From Pollutibacter soli (GTDB lineage Bacteria > Bacteroidota > Bacteroidia > Chitinophagales > Chitinophagaceae), in the NCBI GenBank assembly GCA_029269725.1, contig JARJHS010000011.1:62001-126000 (forward strand): a stretch of 64,000 nucleotides of DNA, read 5' to 3'. The translations under genes were made by a program, and so were the position numbers. The notes beneath the pieces are model-generated. The model saw only the letters and a list, made by a program, of their open reading frames with translations, was not told the origin of the DNA and did not search any database. Position 1 is the stretch's first letter. Each line of letters opens with the position of its first letter. This document shows, in pieces, positions 54,530-63,832 of this stretch.

Positions 54530-54567
54530 CCCCTCTCGCGCGAAGCGTGAGAGGGCCCGGGGGTGAG
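54530..54567 (-). repeat. right terminal inverted repeat of the DUF559 element
   Basis: CCCCTCTCGCGCGAAGCG followed by TGAGAGGG and CCCGGGGGTGAG. Its last base is next to the tonB stop codon at 54568. The repeat at 14855-14892 has the same order. Confidence 0.85.
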
Positions 54568-55416
54568 CTACTCCTCCTGCAACTGAAACGTTACCGCTTG
54601 ATTGCGATAGGCTTTCACATGTTTCCCATTTTGCAAAGCGGGAATCCATTTTGGACCCTTGCGTATTGCATTTAATGCAATCTCAGCGAGTTTAGATCCA
54701 CTGCCTAAACAATTATTTATTCCTGTCTGACCACAATTAAGCACTCTTACATCGCTTACGTTTCCCTCTGTGTCTACTATAAAATTTATCATAACTGACC
54801 CTGAACGTCCGTCATCCTGAAGTTCATCAATATTGCGATTCACTTCTCTGCTAACATACCTGGTCCATGCTGCGGCACCACCAGGAAACTCCGCTTCCTT
54901 CTCTACCTTAAGAAAAACAGTATCTGCGGGTTTACCTTTCGGGGCATCCATGACAGAACTGACATTGTCAACGGGTGGCGCAATCACACCTTCGAATTTG
55001 CCACCATCCTGAGTTACCGTGCTGATCTTCGCATCCTCTTTATCATCCACTTCAGGAGGCATCTCTTCTTTTTTTACTTCTTCATCCTTTACGACCCTGA
55101 ATGTAACATCGCGTATGGTTGCCACCCTCGGAGGTTCTACCGGTTTCGGTGGAATAATCACCGGTTCATCCTTCGGAATGTCAACTTCTTTGAGATCAAC
55201 AACAGGGACAACTGGTAAAAATTTTACTTTCCCCTCATTCGATGACAACGCATACGAACTCAATAAAATGATTGCAGCCAAGCCAGCAGTAATAACAAGC
55301 GCTTTTGTCAAACGATCATTGTACTTCTTTCTTAACTCGTACGCACCATACTCTTTATTGCGTCCATCAAAAATGATGTCCAGCAGCGGTGCTGTGGTGA
55401 TTTGATTTTTTTCCAT
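54568..55416 (-). CDS. tonB: TonB family energy transducer (second copy)
   Basis: A 282-residue protein from the ATG at 55416 (MEKNQITTAPLLDIIFDGRN); the frame is open 14 codons further but the homologue at 57126 starts at this point. A cytoplasmic motif GRNKEYGAYELRKKYNDRLT precedes one membrane span (KALVITAGLAAIILLSSYAL), a Pro-rich periplasmic linker (IPKDEPVIIPPKPVEPPRV) and a TonB C-terminal domain (GRSGSVMINFIVDTEGNVSD, NAIRKGPKWIPALQNGKHVK). It transmits energy from ExbB/ExbD to outer-membrane receptors. It shares most motifs with the TonB at 56275. An ExbD gene follows beyond the DUF559 element. Confidence 0.93.
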   Translation of the reverse strand: MEKNQITTAPLLDIIFDGRNKEYGAYELRKKYNDRLTKALVITAGLAAIILLSSYALSSNEGKVKFLPVVPVVDLKEVDIPKDEPVIIPPKPVEPPRVATIRDVTFRVVKDEEVKKEEMPPEVDDKEDAKISTVTQDGGKFEGVIAPPVDNVSSVMDAPKGKPADTVFLKVEKEAEFPGGAAAWTRYVSREVNRNIDELQDDGRSGSVMINFIVDTEGNVSDVRVLNCGQTGINNCLGSGSKLAEIALNAIRKGPKWIPALQNGKHVKAYRNQAVTFQLQEE

Positions 55417-55458
55417 AACAGTGTTTTTAATTGAGAAGCTGTATTGAAAAAAATCCAC

Positions 55459-56220
55459 AAAGATTTAGTTGTATTTTATTTCTATCGAAAAGAATATAAC
55501 GGTGTGGAACAAACGAATATATCCCGAAACTTTATTCAGGATAAATTCTTGAAGTATGTTTATTGCAGATGCAAAGTATCGCATCAGGTAGGTTATGTAT
55601 TAGATGCAATTGCCTTACATTTTCACAAACAATCTAAAAAATAGATTTTCAACAGACAAAAAAGATATATATAACTGAAACGAATAAACGAAATTTAAAG
55701 ATTTAAAACTGAGTGTTTTGACGTTCTTTTGACCGAACCTGAAAAAATGAACGTGGTGATTTCGGCTTTGCATGGGTATTTGAAAACCGCTTACTTACTT
55801 GCCGGAGCACTGAAGGAATTGGTATGTTAAACAGGGTCTGCTGTTTGTTGTACAAGTCCTGGTGAATATTGAATTACAAAAGAATTTTGATGCCAGTGAC
55901 GGCATGGATGTAAAAATCAAAACATGAAGACCTTTGTATCCGGTTGGCCTTCACATTAGATTTATACTTTGAATTCTTTATTCTACATTTCTGCAAATCA
56001 CACCTTTTCAATGAACAGCGATGAACGAAAAACGCCGCGTGCCCTCACTTAATCAGCAAGGCCTGATTAATATGCCGTTGCCCAAATAAAAAGTGGAACC
56101 ACCAAGCTGGGTCAACTCAGTCGCAATTTTTACGCCCATTACATTTACAAGCCAGTTTAACACCGGCAACGGGATGCTATCAACTCTCAACTTCAATCTC
56201 CTTCTTATTTCCTGCTAACT
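55459..56220. other. 760-base intergenic region, no gene accepted
   Basis: AT-rich sequence upstream of the second tonB and downstream of the first tonB terminator. A 66-codon plus-strand frame at 55444-55644 shows no family features. It should hold the promoter of the second tonB. Confidence 0.5.
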
Positions 56221-56249
56221 AAAAAAGCCACCCGCTTGCGCGAATGGCT
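56221..56249 (-). terminator. rho-independent terminator after the first tonB
   Basis: On the minus strand AGCCATTCGC and GCGGGTGGCT form a stem around GCAA, followed by TTTTT, 26 bases after the tonB stop codon. It closes the ExbB-ExbD-ExbD-TonB operon and separates it from the second tonB. Confidence 0.85.
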
Positions 56250-56274
56250 TTAAAGCTATTTCTGAGAAGTACAC

Positions 56275-57126
56275 TTATTCTTCAGCAAGCTGGAAGGTTA
56301 CCGGTTGACGGCGATACGCTTTTACCGGGCGACCGTTCTGAATAGCCGCTTTCCATTTTGGACCCTTACGGATAGCATTAACCGCAATCTCCGCAAGTTT
56401 GGTACCGGCGCCAAGGCAATTCGCAACTCCTGCTTCGCCGCAGGCTAACGCTTTCACCTCACTCACCGCACCTTCTTTATCCACGATGAAAAGAACCACC
56501 ACTGTACCGGAACGACCATCTTCCTGCAGCTCATCAATATTTCGTTCGATCTCGCGGGTTACGTATTTGGTCCATCCGGCATTTCCGCCAGGGAACTCAG
56601 CGTCGATCTCCACTTTCTGGAACACTTTATCTTCATCGTCCACTTTCGGAGCTTCAACAACACCACCGGCATCCACCGGAGGTGCAACAATACCTTCATC
56701 CTTGATACCTTCCTGGGTCACGGTACTGATTTTAGTATCCTCCAGTTTCTCTACTTCCGGTGGTTTTTCCTCTTCCTTCACCTCTTCATCTTTTACAACT
56801 TTAGGAGGTGTGAATTTGGTCATTTCTACTTTCGGTGGATCTGGTGGCTTTGGTGGCGGTGGCGGGGGAGGAGGTTCATTCTTTACCTCTTCCACTTTTG
56901 CCAGCTGTACTTCTTTTATCTCCACTGCCTTCTTGGTATCCTTCGGACCAAGGGATGCAATGAACGACCCCAACAGAATAATCAGGGCGATAGAAGCAGT
57001 GATAATCAACGCGAATGTGAGGCGCCGGTTATACTGTTTCCTCAGTTCATATGCACCATAATCCTTGTTGCGACCCTCAAAAATCAGGTCAAGGAGTGGT
57101 GTACTTAATATTTTATTTACATCCAT
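56275..57126 (-). CDS. tonB: TonB family energy transducer (first copy)
   Basis: A 283-residue protein: cytoplasmic start STPLLDLIFEGRNKDYGAYE, membrane span FALIITASIALIILLGSFIA, a linker with a run of eight prolines and a Pro-Lys-Glu repeat region (residues about 85-130), then a TonB domain with VEIDAEFPGGNAGWTKYVTR and FIVDKEGAVSEVKALACGEA, ending RQPVTFQLAEE. It links the proton motive force to TonB-dependent outer-membrane receptors. It is last in a tight operon ExbB, ExbD, ExbD, TonB, with gaps of about 60 bases, and is followed by a strong terminator. Length is usual for the Bacteroidota variant. Confidence 0.95.
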   Translation of the reverse strand: MDVNKILSTPLLDLIFEGRNKDYGAYELRKQYNRRLTFALIITASIALIILLGSFIASLGPKDTKKAVEIKEVQLAKVEEVKNEPPPPPPPPKPPDPPKVEMTKFTPPKVVKDEEVKEEEKPPEVEKLEDTKISTVTQEGIKDEGIVAPPVDAGGVVEAPKVDDEDKVFQKVEIDAEFPGGNAGWTKYVTREIERNIDELQEDGRSGTVVVLFIVDKEGAVSEVKALACGEAGVANCLGAGTKLAEIAVNAIRKGPKWKAAIQNGRPVKAYRRQPVTFQLAEE

Positions 57127-57188
57127 GATGAACAGGTTTAAAACTTAAGATGCAATTGGCTTATTAATTCCATAATTGCGCAGGGTGA

Positions 57189-57725
57189 TTATTGTCCGGG
57201 ACTGGCAGCCTCTGTGATTTTCACCAGCTCGTATTCCTGCGGTGAAATATCTACCATCGCATACCTCTTGATCTCATTGATCGTCATTTCATCCAGAATA
57301 TCTACTGTATTCTTATAGGTAGCTTCTTCTGATGGCTTAATGATCATAACAAGATCTTCGGGGTTAGTGCTCTGTTTTTTCCGGATAATCTCTTCACGGA
57401 TCTTTTTAAAGCTGGACGACTGCAGTTTTGTAGGGTCCAGACCCTCGTAGAAGAAAATGTGGTCCTTACCCCCCAGCAGGATGGTAAATGCACCTGTTTC
57501 TTTTACTTTATTCTGATCCTCGGGCTTTTCCACATCCTTTGGCAGGAACAGCGTCATCGCTGTCGGCTGCGACATGGTTGTGGTAAAGATGAAGAAAGTG
57601 ATCAGCAGAAAACCGAGATCCACCATCGGTGTCATATCCACCCTGGTCGACAGTTTCTTGGCTTTTTTGACGCCCGGGCCTTTTTTATGCCCGCCACTAT
57701 CACCACCACCTTCTATACTGGCCAT
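57189..57725 (-). CDS. exbD: ExbD/TolR family protein (second copy)
   Basis: A 178-residue protein with a Gly/Lys-rich cytoplasmic start (GGGDSGGHKKGPGVKKAKKL), the ExbD span TRVDMTPMVDLGFLLITFFI including the essential Asp, and a periplasmic domain with PTAMTLFLPKDVEKPEDQNK and LVMIIKPSEEATYKNTVDIL. It differs from the neighbouring ExbD at 57793, which keeps PFVDVAFLILSFFML instead, so the two are likely distinct subunits of one complex. It works with ExbB to power TonB. Confidence 0.94.
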   Translation of the reverse strand: MASIEGGGDSGGHKKGPGVKKAKKLSTRVDMTPMVDLGFLLITFFIFTTTMSQPTAMTLFLPKDVEKPEDQNKVKETGAFTILLGGKDHIFFYEGLDPTKLQSSSFKKIREEIIRKKQSTNPEDLVMIIKPSEEATYKNTVDILDEMTINEIKRYAMVDISPQEYELVKITEAASPGQ

Positions 57726-57792
57726 ATTTTTAAATTTGAATAATTAATAAATACTTTGTCTCGTTCCGTGAATTCTGTATTCCGTATTCTGC

Positions 57793-58455
57793 TTACTCCT
57801 TTTTCGTTGCATTCATCTGCTTGGCACGTGTTTCGTACAAAGCAGTGCCCGGAGGTGCATCTTCAGGACTGGTGATCAGCAAAAATTTGTTCTGATCATT
57901 CTTCTTGAATGCCGCGAGGATGTTTTTGAATGCGGGATATTTTGTTGAATTATCCGCTTTCACCAGGATGTTTAGTTTTCTTCCCGAATAAGCTGATAAT
58001 ACATCCCTGATCCAGAAATACATTTCGCCACCGGTAGAATCTTCTGCAGGAACACCAGGAGCTTTAAATTTTTTCTGGTCATCCTGGCTCAGGCTCAGAT
58101 AAGATTTCAGCTGTGTGAACGGAACACCAATACTTGGTGCGTTCACAAAAGCTTTGATTTCAGCGGGAGTCAAACCAAGATTCCTGGTCGTATTCACGTT
58201 TTCAATCACTTTTTTGCTGTACTCAGGATTATCCATTGAGAAATAGGCTTTGCCATCTTTATCAATCTGTACCTGGAAATTATCTTTTTCCGGAACCTGT
58301 GCAGAAGAAACTGAGTTCGGTGTTTTAATTTCCACCGGATCCTCAGGTTTGAATTTAGTAGCCAGCATGAAAAACGACAGGATCAGAAATGCCACATCCA
58401 CAAAGGGCGTCATATCGTTCTCCGGCGCATGCTTTTTTATTTTTACACTGGGCAT
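57793..58455 (-). CDS. exbD: ExbD/TolR family protein (first copy)
   Basis: A 220-residue protein starting PSVKIKKHAPENDMTPFVDV, with its membrane span VAFLILSFFMLATKF and the essential Asp in FVDV. The periplasmic part is longer than usual (ILVKADNSTKYPAFKNILAA, KNDQNKFLLITSPEDAPPGT), with an insert of about 50 residues around FNAPSIGVP-like sequence. It follows ExbB with 59 bases between and precedes the second ExbD with 67. Two unlike ExbD proteins per ExbB is the usual Bacteroidota arrangement. Confidence 0.94.
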   Translation of the reverse strand: MPSVKIKKHAPENDMTPFVDVAFLILSFFMLATKFKPEDPVEIKTPNSVSSAQVPEKDNFQVQIDKDGKAYFSMDNPEYSKKVIENVNTTRNLGLTPAEIKAFVNAPSIGVPFTQLKSYLSLSQDDQKKFKAPGVPAEDSTGGEMYFWIRDVLSAYSGRKLNILVKADNSTKYPAFKNILAAFKKNDQNKFLLITSPEDAPPGTALYETRAKQMNATKKE

Positions 58456-58514
58456 TACTTATACTTTTAATGTTTAGATGCTCAACCCACCGGTTTCCAT
58501 AACCGGCGAATAAA

Positions 58515-59372
58515 TTATTTGTACAAAGAAGCAAAGCTCTGTGTCAGTGTGAAACCTGACTCATCAATACCATAGGTAATAGAGTCAATTTTTGTTGTGA
58601 AAATGTTATACATCATCAGGGCCACGGATGAAGTACCGATACCCAGTGCTGTATTATAAAGTGCTTCAGAGATACCCACAGCAAGTTCAGCTGCAGCACC
58701 GGAACCACCTTCTTCACCAAGAGAAGAGAACGCTTTAATCATACCCATTACCGTACCCAAAAGCGCGATCAGGGTACCGAGAGATGTTAACGTTGAAAGG
58801 AACACCAGGTTCTTCTGAAGCATTGGAAGCTCAAGTGCTGTGGCTTCTTCTACTTCTTTCTGAATAGCCAGTACTTTCTGTTCCGTGTTGTACTCGCTGT
58901 TGGTGATCATTTCCTTGTATTTGCGAAGACCAGCTTTCATTACGTTGCCTACGCTACCTTTCTGTTTGTCGCACTCAGCCAGCGCAGCATCAACATTCTT
59001 GTTGGCAAGATGATACTGTACTTTACGAATGAATTCGGAAATAGAACCGCTGCCGGTTGCTTTGGAAATGGTGAGAAAACGCTCGATAGAAAATGTAACC
59101 ACCATCAGGAAACATCCGATCAGCAACGGTACGATAATACCACCTTCATACATACGATACCATGCACCTTTAGGTCCTTTGTGATCGGGCCAGAAACCAC
59201 CCTCGGGGTCAGGTCTGGTAAATCCACTGTCGGCACCTAAAACGAATCTCCAGAACAAATACCCAGCAATAATACATATGATGGGAGCAAGATAAGAAAT
59301 CGCATTGCTGCTTTTCTTAGGTTGAACTGATGTAGTAGCCTTACCAGCCGCAGTTGGTTTTGTTTCCGCCAT
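58515..59372 (-). CDS. exbB: ExbB/TolQ/MotA family proton channel protein
   Basis: A 285-residue protein with a Lys/Thr-rich cytoplasmic start, a first span (SNAISYLAPIICIIAGYLFW), a second near residue 75-95 (GGIIVPLLIGCFLMVVTFSI), a long cytoplasmic helical region (NVMKAGLRKYKEMITNSEYN), and two C-terminal spans with the family core LPMLQKNLVFLSTLTSLGTL, LIALLGTVMGMIKAFSSLGE and VGISEALYNTALGIGTSSVA. It forms the pentameric channel that works with ExbD to energise TonB. It is first in the operon; its promoter lies in the 59373-59677 gap shared with the divergent metalloprotease gene. Confidence 0.95.
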   Translation of the reverse strand: MAETKPTAAGKATTSVQPKKSSNAISYLAPIICIIAGYLFWRFVLGADSGFTRPDPEGGFWPDHKGPKGAWYRMYEGGIIVPLLIGCFLMVVTFSIERFLTISKATGSGSISEFIRKVQYHLANKNVDAALAECDKQKGSVGNVMKAGLRKYKEMITNSEYNTEQKVLAIQKEVEEATALELPMLQKNLVFLSTLTSLGTLIALLGTVMGMIKAFSSLGEEGGSGAAAELAVGISEALYNTALGIGTSSVALMMYNIFTTKIDSITYGIDESGFTLTQSFASLYK

Positions 59373-59677
59373 GACTTAAATTTTTAGAATTTTTGAATTT
59401 GCTGTTTGGGTAAAAAAAAAAGAGTTACAATTCTACTGAAAATAGTTTTGGATTCCCCGATAGGTGTGGATTTTTTTTTGAGCCTGGAAAAGCAAGATAA
59501 TAAATTTCTGATATCAATTCAGGGCATCAAATTAATTCCTACAAAATAGAATATTTCGTATAGAAAATGCCCCGGATTACATCTATGCCACTCATATCAT
59601 AGATACACCATATTTCGATTAAACCTGTTCGGGTATCCATCTTTCGTCTATTTTCGCTCACTTAAAAAACAAAATAC

Positions 59678-62236
59678 ATGAGATTAGCTTCAACAGCGAA
59701 GAATGCGCTTTTGTTTGGAGCCTGCTTAGTCATTGGCGCAAGCAGTGTTATGGCTCAAAACAGAAGACCATCCGCACCCACAACCCCAACCACTACTCCA
59801 TCAGGCACAGTGCCTCCAATGGTGCCTCCCGCCCGGAGTACTGGTCCAAAACCCTATAAAGAAGTAATTACGTCAAAAGCAGTAACCTCAAAGGGTTTGT
59901 TCACGGTTCACAAAGTAGAGGACAAATATTATTTCGAACTTCCTGATTCGATATTTAACCGCAAGATCATGGCTGTTTCCAGGCTTTCCAAAGTAGCCGG
60001 TGGTACAGGGATGTATGGTGGTGAGCTGGCCAACCAGCAGGTGATCCGTTTTGAAAAAGGCCCTGATAATAAAATTTTCATGCGGGTGGTGATTGTGATC
60101 AATGTGGCAGGAGATTCATCACAGCCCATCTATAAAGCAGTAAGCAATTCCAACCTGGATCCTATCGCTGCTGCATTTGATATTAAATCTTTGGGTAAAG
60201 ATTCAAGCGGGGTTGTCATCGATGTTACTGATTACTTCAAAGGAGATAACCAGGTGGTTTCAATGACACCAGGCGTAAAACGCAGGCTTACTTTAAGCGG
60301 TCTTCAGCCGGATAAGTCATATATCGAGAGCATTCGCAGCTATCCAATCAATACAGAAGTTAAAACTGTAAAAACTTTTTCATCAACTTCCGGCGGACCT
60401 TCACTCGGCTCCCCTGTTCCTACGCCATCGGTTCCTGCTGCTTCAGCATCAGGATCGATTACCGTAGAAATGAACACTTCATTTATCATACTACCGGCCA
60501 CGCCTATGCGCAAACGACCTGCAGATATCCGTGTAGGTTATTTCACTGATGATTTCACAGTATATGATGACAACCAGCAGAAAGTTGAGCAGAGTGAGTT
60601 TGCAGTTCGCTGGCGCCTCGAGCCCAAAGACGGCGAATGGGATAAATGGAAAAATGGCGAACTCGTTGAACCAAAGAAACCAATCGTTTATTACATTGAT
60701 CCGGCAACACCAAAGAAATGGCGCCCATACCTGATCCAGGGTGTAAATGACTGGCAGGCTGCCTTTGAAAAAGCTGGTTTCAAAAATGCGATCATGGCAA
60801 AAGAGTGGCCGGAGAACGACACCACCATGAGTCTTGAAGATGCACGCTATTCTGTGATCCGTTATTTCGCTTCTGATATCGAAAACGCTTATGGCCCCAA
60901 TATTCATGACCCACGCAGCGGTGAAATTATCGAAAGCCATATCGGCTGGTATCATAACGTGATGAAATTGTTGCACGACTGGTTCTTTGTACAGACTGCA
61001 GCCGTATATCCCGACGCGCGTAAGATGAAATATGATGATGACCTGATGGGCATGCTGATCCGTTTTGTTTCTTCACATGAAGTCGGACACACCCTCGGTC
61101 TGCGTCACAATATGGGATCCAGCAGCAAAACACCTGTTGAAAAACTGCGTGACAAAGCATTTGTTGAAGCCAATGGTCACACAGCGTCAATTATGGACTA
61201 TGCGCGTTTCAACTATGTGGCACAACCCGAAGACAATATTGGTCGCATGGGCCTGTTTCCCCGCATCGGCGAATATGATCACTGGGCTGTTGAATGGGGA
61301 TATAAATATGTGAATGCGAAAGATGAAGAAGAAGAGAAAAAAGAATTGAGCAAATTGTACAATGAGCGTCTCGCAAAAAATCCACGCATCTGGTTCGGTA
61401 CTTATGAATACGGGAATTTTGCTGACCCACGCACACAAAGCGAAGATCTGGGAGACAATGCCATGAAGGCAAGTGATTACGGGATCAGAAACCTGAAAAG
61501 AATAATTGCCAATCTTCCTGAATGGACAAAAGAAGAAGCTGATCAGTACAAAAATCTTTCTGAAATGTACAGCCAGGTGCTGATCCAGTTCCAGCGCTAT
61601 CTTGGTCATGTTGTTCGCAATGTGGGCGGATATTATGAAACACAGAAATCAGTTGAACAAAACGGCCTTGTATACGAAGTGACACCAAAAGCCACACAGA
61701 AAGAAGCGGTGTCGTTTCTTCAGAAACAGCTCTTCGAAACACCATCATGGTTATACGATAAAAATGTGCTCAACAGAATTTCAAGTCCGGTTTCAGATCA
61801 GCTCAGCATGCTCCAGGACAATATGATGGGCTCATTACTGAATCCTTCCAGACTTGAAAGATTGCTCACAGGAGCAAACCGTTTCGATAATACTTACACG
61901 ATCGAGGAGTTCTACAGTGACCTGAAAAAAGGCATCTGGAGTGAAGTTCCTGCAAGGAGAAAAATCGATGTATATCGCAGAAACCTGCAGAAAAGTTATG
62001 TGGAAAGAATGATCACGCTGATCAATCCTCCTCCACCCATTCAATCAGGCGCGTTTACCATTCGTTTTGGTCCTGACGTGCTGAAAACAGATATCAGTTC
62101 CCTGACACGTGCTCATCTTTCAACCTTGCGTAGCGAATTTCTTGCAGCTGCTCCAGCGATGACGGATCCGATGACGCGTTATCATTTACAGGATCTGGCG
62201 GAGAGGATTAAGAGGGCGTTAAATCCGGGGAATTAA
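59678..62236 (+). CDS. exported zinc metalloprotease, DUF5117/DUF5118/DUF4953 type
   Basis: An 852-residue secreted protein. A signal peptide (RLASTAKNALLFGACLVIGA to MAQ) is followed by a Pro/Thr-rich linker, DUF5118 and DUF5117 regions (TSKAVTSKGLFTVHKVEDKY, DSIFNRKIMAVSRLSKVAGG), then the catalytic part with HEVGHTLGLRHNMGSS: His467, Glu468, His471 and third ligand His477, as in the M10-like HExxHxxGxxH group. The domain WAVEWGYKYVN and the C-terminal DUF4953 part (TYTIEEFYSDLKKGIWSEVP) complete it. It likely cuts proteins outside the cell or in the periplasm. A hairpin terminator follows at 62332. Confidence 0.93.
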   Translation: MRLASTAKNALLFGACLVIGASSVMAQNRRPSAPTTPTTTPSGTVPPMVPPARSTGPKPYKEVITSKAVTSKGLFTVHKVEDKYYFELPDSIFNRKIMAVSRLSKVAGGTGMYGGELANQQVIRFEKGPDNKIFMRVVIVINVAGDSSQPIYKAVSNSNLDPIAAAFDIKSLGKDSSGVVIDVTDYFKGDNQVVSMTPGVKRRLTLSGLQPDKSYIESIRSYPINTEVKTVKTFSSTSGGPSLGSPVPTPSVPAASASGSITVEMNTSFIILPATPMRKRPADIRVGYFTDDFTVYDDNQQKVEQSEFAVRWRLEPKDGEWDKWKNGELVEPKKPIVYYIDPATPKKWRPYLIQGVNDWQAAFEKAGFKNAIMAKEWPENDTTMSLEDARYSVIRYFASDIENAYGPNIHDPRSGEIIESHIGWYHNVMKLLHDWFFVQTAAVYPDARKMKYDDDLMGMLIRFVSSHEVGHTLGLRHNMGSSSKTPVEKLRDKAFVEANGHTASIMDYARFNYVAQPEDNIGRMGLFPRIGEYDHWAVEWGYKYVNAKDEEEEKKELSKLYNERLAKNPRIWFGTYEYGNFADPRTQSEDLGDNAMKASDYGIRNLKRIIANLPEWTKEEADQYKNLSEMYSQVLIQFQRYLGHVVRNVGGYYETQKSVEQNGLVYEVTPKATQKEAVSFLQKQLFETPSWLYDKNVLNRISSPVSDQLSMLQDNMMGSLLNPSRLERLLTGANRFDNTYTIEEFYSDLKKGIWSEVPARRKIDVYRRNLQKSYVERMITLINPPPPIQSGAFTIRFGPDVLKTDISSLTRAHLSTLRSEFLAAAPAMTDPMTRYHLQDLAERIKRALNPGN

Positions 62237-62331
62237 TGTGGAGGCAGGAGATGGGAGGCAGGAGAAAACAGCCAGCCATGGCGTTAGCCGAAGTCTAAAG
62301 CCAAATGCAAAAAAAAGCTTCTACCAATGTT

Positions 62332-62362
62332 AAAAGACCGCCAGTGATGGTGGTCTTTTTTT
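62332..62362 (+). terminator. rho-independent terminator after the metalloprotease
   Basis: AAAGACCGCC and GGTGGTCTTT form a stem around a short AGTGAT loop, followed by T residues, about 95 bases after the stop codon. The 62237-62331 stretch between holds a GGAGGCAGGAG repeat. Confidence 0.8.
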
Positions 62363-62560
62363 ATTCGGTTTTTATATGTAAGATAAATTTCGTCCGCGTG
62401 CATAAATTATTCCCTATGACAATGTCGGCCAAAATCCAGATATCTTAACTGCCACTTCACCAACCGCTGTCGTGAATAATGAACAACGAATAACGAACAA
62501 CGAAAACCGATTAACTATGAACCGGCTGTTTTCTTCTGCCTCCTGCCTCCCTACTCCTGC

Positions 62561-63832
62561 CTACTCATACCTCAACGCCACAATCGGATCCAGTCTCGAA
62601 GCCTTTAGCGCAGGATAAATCCCTGCCAGTAATCCTACAAAAGAACAGATCGTGATACCTAGAAATATCACTTTCCATGGTATAAAGAATGGAGTATCCA
62701 TTAATTGTCCGACAAGATTACCGACAAGTACACCTAGGAATATTCCGATCAATGCACCCATCAGACTGATGATAATGGATTCGAAAAGGAACTGTATCCT
62801 GATGGCATTCTTTTTACCTCCCAGTGCTTTCACCAGGCCCACTTCCTTCGTTCGTTCGGAAACCGCTACCAGCATGATATTCATCAATCCGATAGCAGCA
62901 CCAATCAGTGTTATAAACCCGATAACACTTGCTGCAATAGTGATAGTACTCAGCAGTTTGATGAAAGTCTCTGCGATACTATCACTCTTGTCGATATAAA
63001 AATTGCTGTCGTCTTTTACCCCCAGCCCACGGATGGGTCTGAACGCCGCTTCAGCCTCCCCGATCGCATCATCCATCTGCTTAATATCGTCTACCATAAT
63101 CGCAATATTGAAGCTCTGGTTATTGCTAGAATACAACCGACGAACATTCGTATAAGTAGTGAAAACGACGTTATCTGCGCGCATCATCGCACTCGATCCT
63201 TTTTCTTTTGCAACACCGATGATCCTATATTTATTGGTGCCGACACGAATCACTTTATCAATCGCACGCTCCTTTCTGTTGCTGAAAAATTTCTTGGCAA
63301 CATCGCTTCCGATGATGCAAACATTCCGGCCACTCTCCACATCCAGCTTATTAAAATTCCTGCCGTATTCAATTTCATAACCATTGAGCGCCAGATAATT
63401 TTCATCACCCCCATTCATTGCCACTGTGGGATTGGTTTTCGCATTTTCGAAAAACACAGTATAGTTGCGACCACCATTTAAACCCACACTGACTTTTGCC
63501 GGATAATCAAATTCCCTTTTAAAAAGTCTTGCCTGCTGATAAGTAATGATCTGACCGGAACGGGATTTTTTTTCTTTCTTGCGCTTATCGGTTTTCTTCA
63601 CTTCATCGCCATTACCAAAACGGATACGGCGTTCCTTAAACCGGATACTGAAGGCATTGGCACCCATCGTGGCAAAGCTTTCGCGAAGACTGTTATTCAT
63701 CGCTTCAATGGCAGTAATGATTCCTACCAATGCCATGATACCAAAAGCGATAATCGCCACGGTGATTCCTGTGCGCAGTTTATTGCCACGGACAGTCCGA
63801 TAGGCCAGTGAAAATATATCCCGGATTTTCAT
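62561..63832 (-). CDS. ABC transporter permease (MacB-like)
   Basis: A 423-residue inner-membrane protein. It starts [20 protein letters not shown] with a first span ([20 protein letters not shown]), then a periplasmic MacB core domain (about residues 50-300: [40 protein letters not shown]), and an FtsX-type block of three spans with [20 protein letters not shown], the coupling helix, and a Lys/Arg-rich end [15 protein letters not shown]. It is a classic single-half permease and probably works as a dimer with an ATPase and adaptor not seen in the window. Distinct from the duplicated-type permease at 1-1222. Confidence 0.93.
   Translation of the reverse strand: MKIRDIFSLAYRTVRGNKLRTGITVAIIAFGIMALVGIITAIEAMNNSLRESFATMGANAFSIRFKERRIRFGNGDEVKKTDKRKKEKKSRSGQIITYQQARLFKREFDYPAKVSVGLNGGRNYTVFFENAKTNPTVAMNGGDENYLALNGYEIEYGRNFNKLDVESGRNVCIIGSDVAKKFFSNRKERAIDKVIRVGTNKYRIIGVAKEKGSSAMMRADNVVFTTYTNVRRLYSSNNQSFNIAIMVDDIKQMDDAIGEAEAAFRPIRGLGVKDDSNFYIDKSDSIAETFIKLLSTITIAASVIGFITLIGAAIGLMNIMLVAVSERTKEVGLVKALGGKKNAIRIQFLFESIIISLMGALIGIFLGVLVGNLVGQLMDTPFFIPWKVIFLGITICSFVGLLAGIYPALKASRLDPIVALRYE

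Larger units (their letters stand above)
54017..54567 (+). mobile_element. DUF559 nuclease gene between 38-bp terminal inverted repeats
   Basis: A 551-base unit. Left end 54017-54054 and right end 54530-54567 are inverted copies matching at 37 of 38 bases by eye. Each end contains its own hairpin (CCCCTCTC...GAGAGGGG around CGCTTCG) and an outer CTCACCCCC. The only gene inside is the DUF559 protein. The unit lies opposite in strand to the tonB and exbD genes around it; its right end touches the tonB stop codon. No clear target duplication was seen. The design resembles a minimal mobile element. Confidence 0.6.

Noticed and set aside
55444-55644. 66-codon plus-strand frame in the tonB gap
   Set aside because: No domain, no partner gene, in AT-rich sequence where such frames arise by chance.
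59640-59660. TATTTTCG as a Bacteroidota -7 promoter box of the metalloprotease
   Set aside because: It is one base off TAnnTTTG and no convincing -33 TTTG lies at the right distance.
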